The notes beneath the pieces are model-generated. The model ran no database searches. It worked only from the letters and a program-made list of their open reading frames with translations, and was not told the origin of the DNA. From Hydrogenothermaceae bacterium (GTDB lineage: Bacteria; Aquificota; Aquificia; Aquificales; Hydrogenothermaceae), in the NCBI GenBank assembly GCA_026985705.1, contig JALSPY010000021.1, positions 1-5,278 of the forward strand: a stretch of 5,278 nucleotides of DNA. Direction: 5' to 3'. Position numbers and translations under genes: made by a program. Shown here in pieces: positions 4,498 to 5,278 of this stretch (its first letter is position 1; each line of letters starts with the position of its first letter).

Positions 4498-5278
4498 ATG
4501 AAAGTTTTAGTTATAGGAAATGGTGGAAGAGAACACGCATTAGCTTGGAAAATAAAACAAAGTCCCCTGGTAAAAAAACTGTATGTAGCTAAAGGAAATG
4601 CTGGAATTTGGAAAATTGCAGAAAAAGTTGATATATCTCCAACAGATATAAAAAATTTAGTTGATTTTGCTAAATCAGAAAATATAGATTTAACTGTTGT
4701 AGGACCGGAGCAACCTCTATCTGAAGGTATAGCAGATGCATTTGAGGAAGCAGGATTAAGAATTTTTGGACATAAGAAAAACTCAGCTATATTAGAAGCA
4801 TCAAAGGTTTTTGCTAAAAACTTTATGAAAAAGTATGGTATTCCAACAGCTTTTTATGAAACCTTTGATAATGAGGAAGATGCTATTAAGTTTATAAAAG
4901 AAATGGGAACTCCAATTGTAATAAAAGCTGATGGTCTAGCAGCAGGGAAAGGTGTTGTTATAGCTAACTCTGAGGAGGAAGCTATTCAGACTATTAAGGA
5001 AATGTTTAAAGGAAAATTTGGAGAAGCATCTAAAAGAATAGTTATTGAGGAATTTTTGGATGGATTAGAAGCTTCATATATTGCTATGGTAAAGGGAGAT
5101 AAATTAATTCCTTTGGCTACATCTCAGGACCATAAGAGAGTTTTTGATAATGATAAAGGTCCAAATACAGGTGGAATGGGAGCTTACTCTCCAACTCCAG
5201 TAATCACTCCAGATATAGAAAAAACAATTTTAGAAAAAATAATGTATCCGACTTTAGAGGGAATGAAGAAAGAAGGTA
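4498..5278 (+). CDS. purD: Phosphoribosylamine--glycine ligase (GAR synthetase), N-terminal 260 residues, cut by the window edge
   Basis: PurD joins glycine to 5-phosphoribosylamine using ATP, the second step of purine synthesis, in the cytoplasm. The reading frame is open from the ATG to the end of the window, giving 260 of the roughly 420 residues usual for the family. The N-domain begins MKVLVIGNGGREHALAW (1-17) and contains TVVGPEQPLSEGIADAF (66-82). The ATP-grasp part follows, with ILEASKVFAKNFM (98-110), VIKADGLAAGKGVVIA (141-156, glycine-rich ATP loop), IEEFLDGLEAS (183-193) and GPNTGGMGAYSP (221-232). The later metal-binding and GDPE signature region lies beyond the edge. The ATG has GGGAG at 4484-4488, 9 nt upstream, and the first residues match the family N-terminus. 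No other purine gene is visible before it, so it is either single or the first gene of a unit that continues to the right. Confidence 0.97.
   Translation, partial: MKVLVIGNGGREHALAWKIKQSPLVKKLYVAKGNAGIWKIAEKVDISPTDIKNLVDFAKSENIDLTVVGPEQPLSEGIADAFEEAGLRIFGHKKNSAILEASKVFAKNFMKKYGIPTAFYETFDNEEDAIKFIKEMGTPIVIKADGLAAGKGVVIANSEEEAIQTIKEMFKGKFGEASKRIVIEEFLDGLEASYIAMVKGDKLIPLATSQDHKRVFDNDKGPNTGGMGAYSPTPVITPDIEKTILEKIMYPTLEGMKKEG

Noticed and set aside
1..5278. Mobile elements, CRISPR repeats, tRNA, rRNA or riboswitches
   Set aside because: No repeated units, transposase or integrase motifs, cloverleaf-like sequence or structured leader long enough to be a riboswitch was seen. All intergenic gaps are 149 bp or shorter.

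Overview
The window is a compact, strongly AT-rich stretch of bacterial chromosome with heavy use of AAA, ATA, TTA and AGA codons. It carries eight protein genes and no intergenic gap longer than about 150 bp. The proteins (LeuD, FolE, an AhpC-type peroxiredoxin, PurD) look bacterial and Lys/Glu/Ile-rich, as in AT-rich thermophiles. A member of the Aquificota, family Hydrogenothermaceae (Sulfurihydrogenibium-like), is my best guess. That guess rests on composition and general resemblance, not on a search. I see no sign of a phage, insertion sequence, CRISPR array or RNA gene.

Left part (1-2806), all on the minus strand. Read in the direction of transcription, it holds a two-domain FIST sensor protein, folE (GTP cyclohydrolase I, first step of folate and related pterin synthesis), leuD (small subunit of isopropylmalate isomerase, leucine synthesis) and the N-terminal 115 residues of a universal stress protein that runs off the window. 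The folE-leuD-usp spacings are 46 and 25 bp, so these three are probably one transcript. FIST lies 89 bp upstream of folE and may or may not join it. Both the FIST gene and leuD appear to start at TTG, each behind a good Shine-Dalgarno sequence.

Middle (2807-3890). A 113-bp divergent region separates the FIST gene from a plus-strand gene for a small lipoprotein with a probable OB-fold-like domain. That gene converges on a minus-strand 2-Cys peroxiredoxin (AhpC type). A GC-rich hairpin with T-runs on both sides, at 3254-3278, is the likely shared terminator.

Right part (3891-5278). A 149-bp divergent region lies between the peroxiredoxin gene and a plus-strand gene for a small exported protein with six cysteines in its mature part. 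Next to the peroxiredoxin start is a nearly perfect 30-bp palindrome (3902-3931), just downstream of a consensus -10 box. This looks like a repressor operator and is the most interesting signal in the window. The plus-strand purD gene (GAR synthetase, purine synthesis) follows with its own probable promoter and is cut by the right edge after 260 codons.

Functionally the window is mostly housekeeping biosynthesis (folate, leucine, purines) mixed with stress and sensing genes (Usp, FIST, peroxiredoxin) and two small uncharacterised envelope or exported proteins. I do not see a coherent new multi-gene system. The parts that merit a closer look are the peroxiredoxin operator, the stand-alone FIST protein and the two small envelope proteins.
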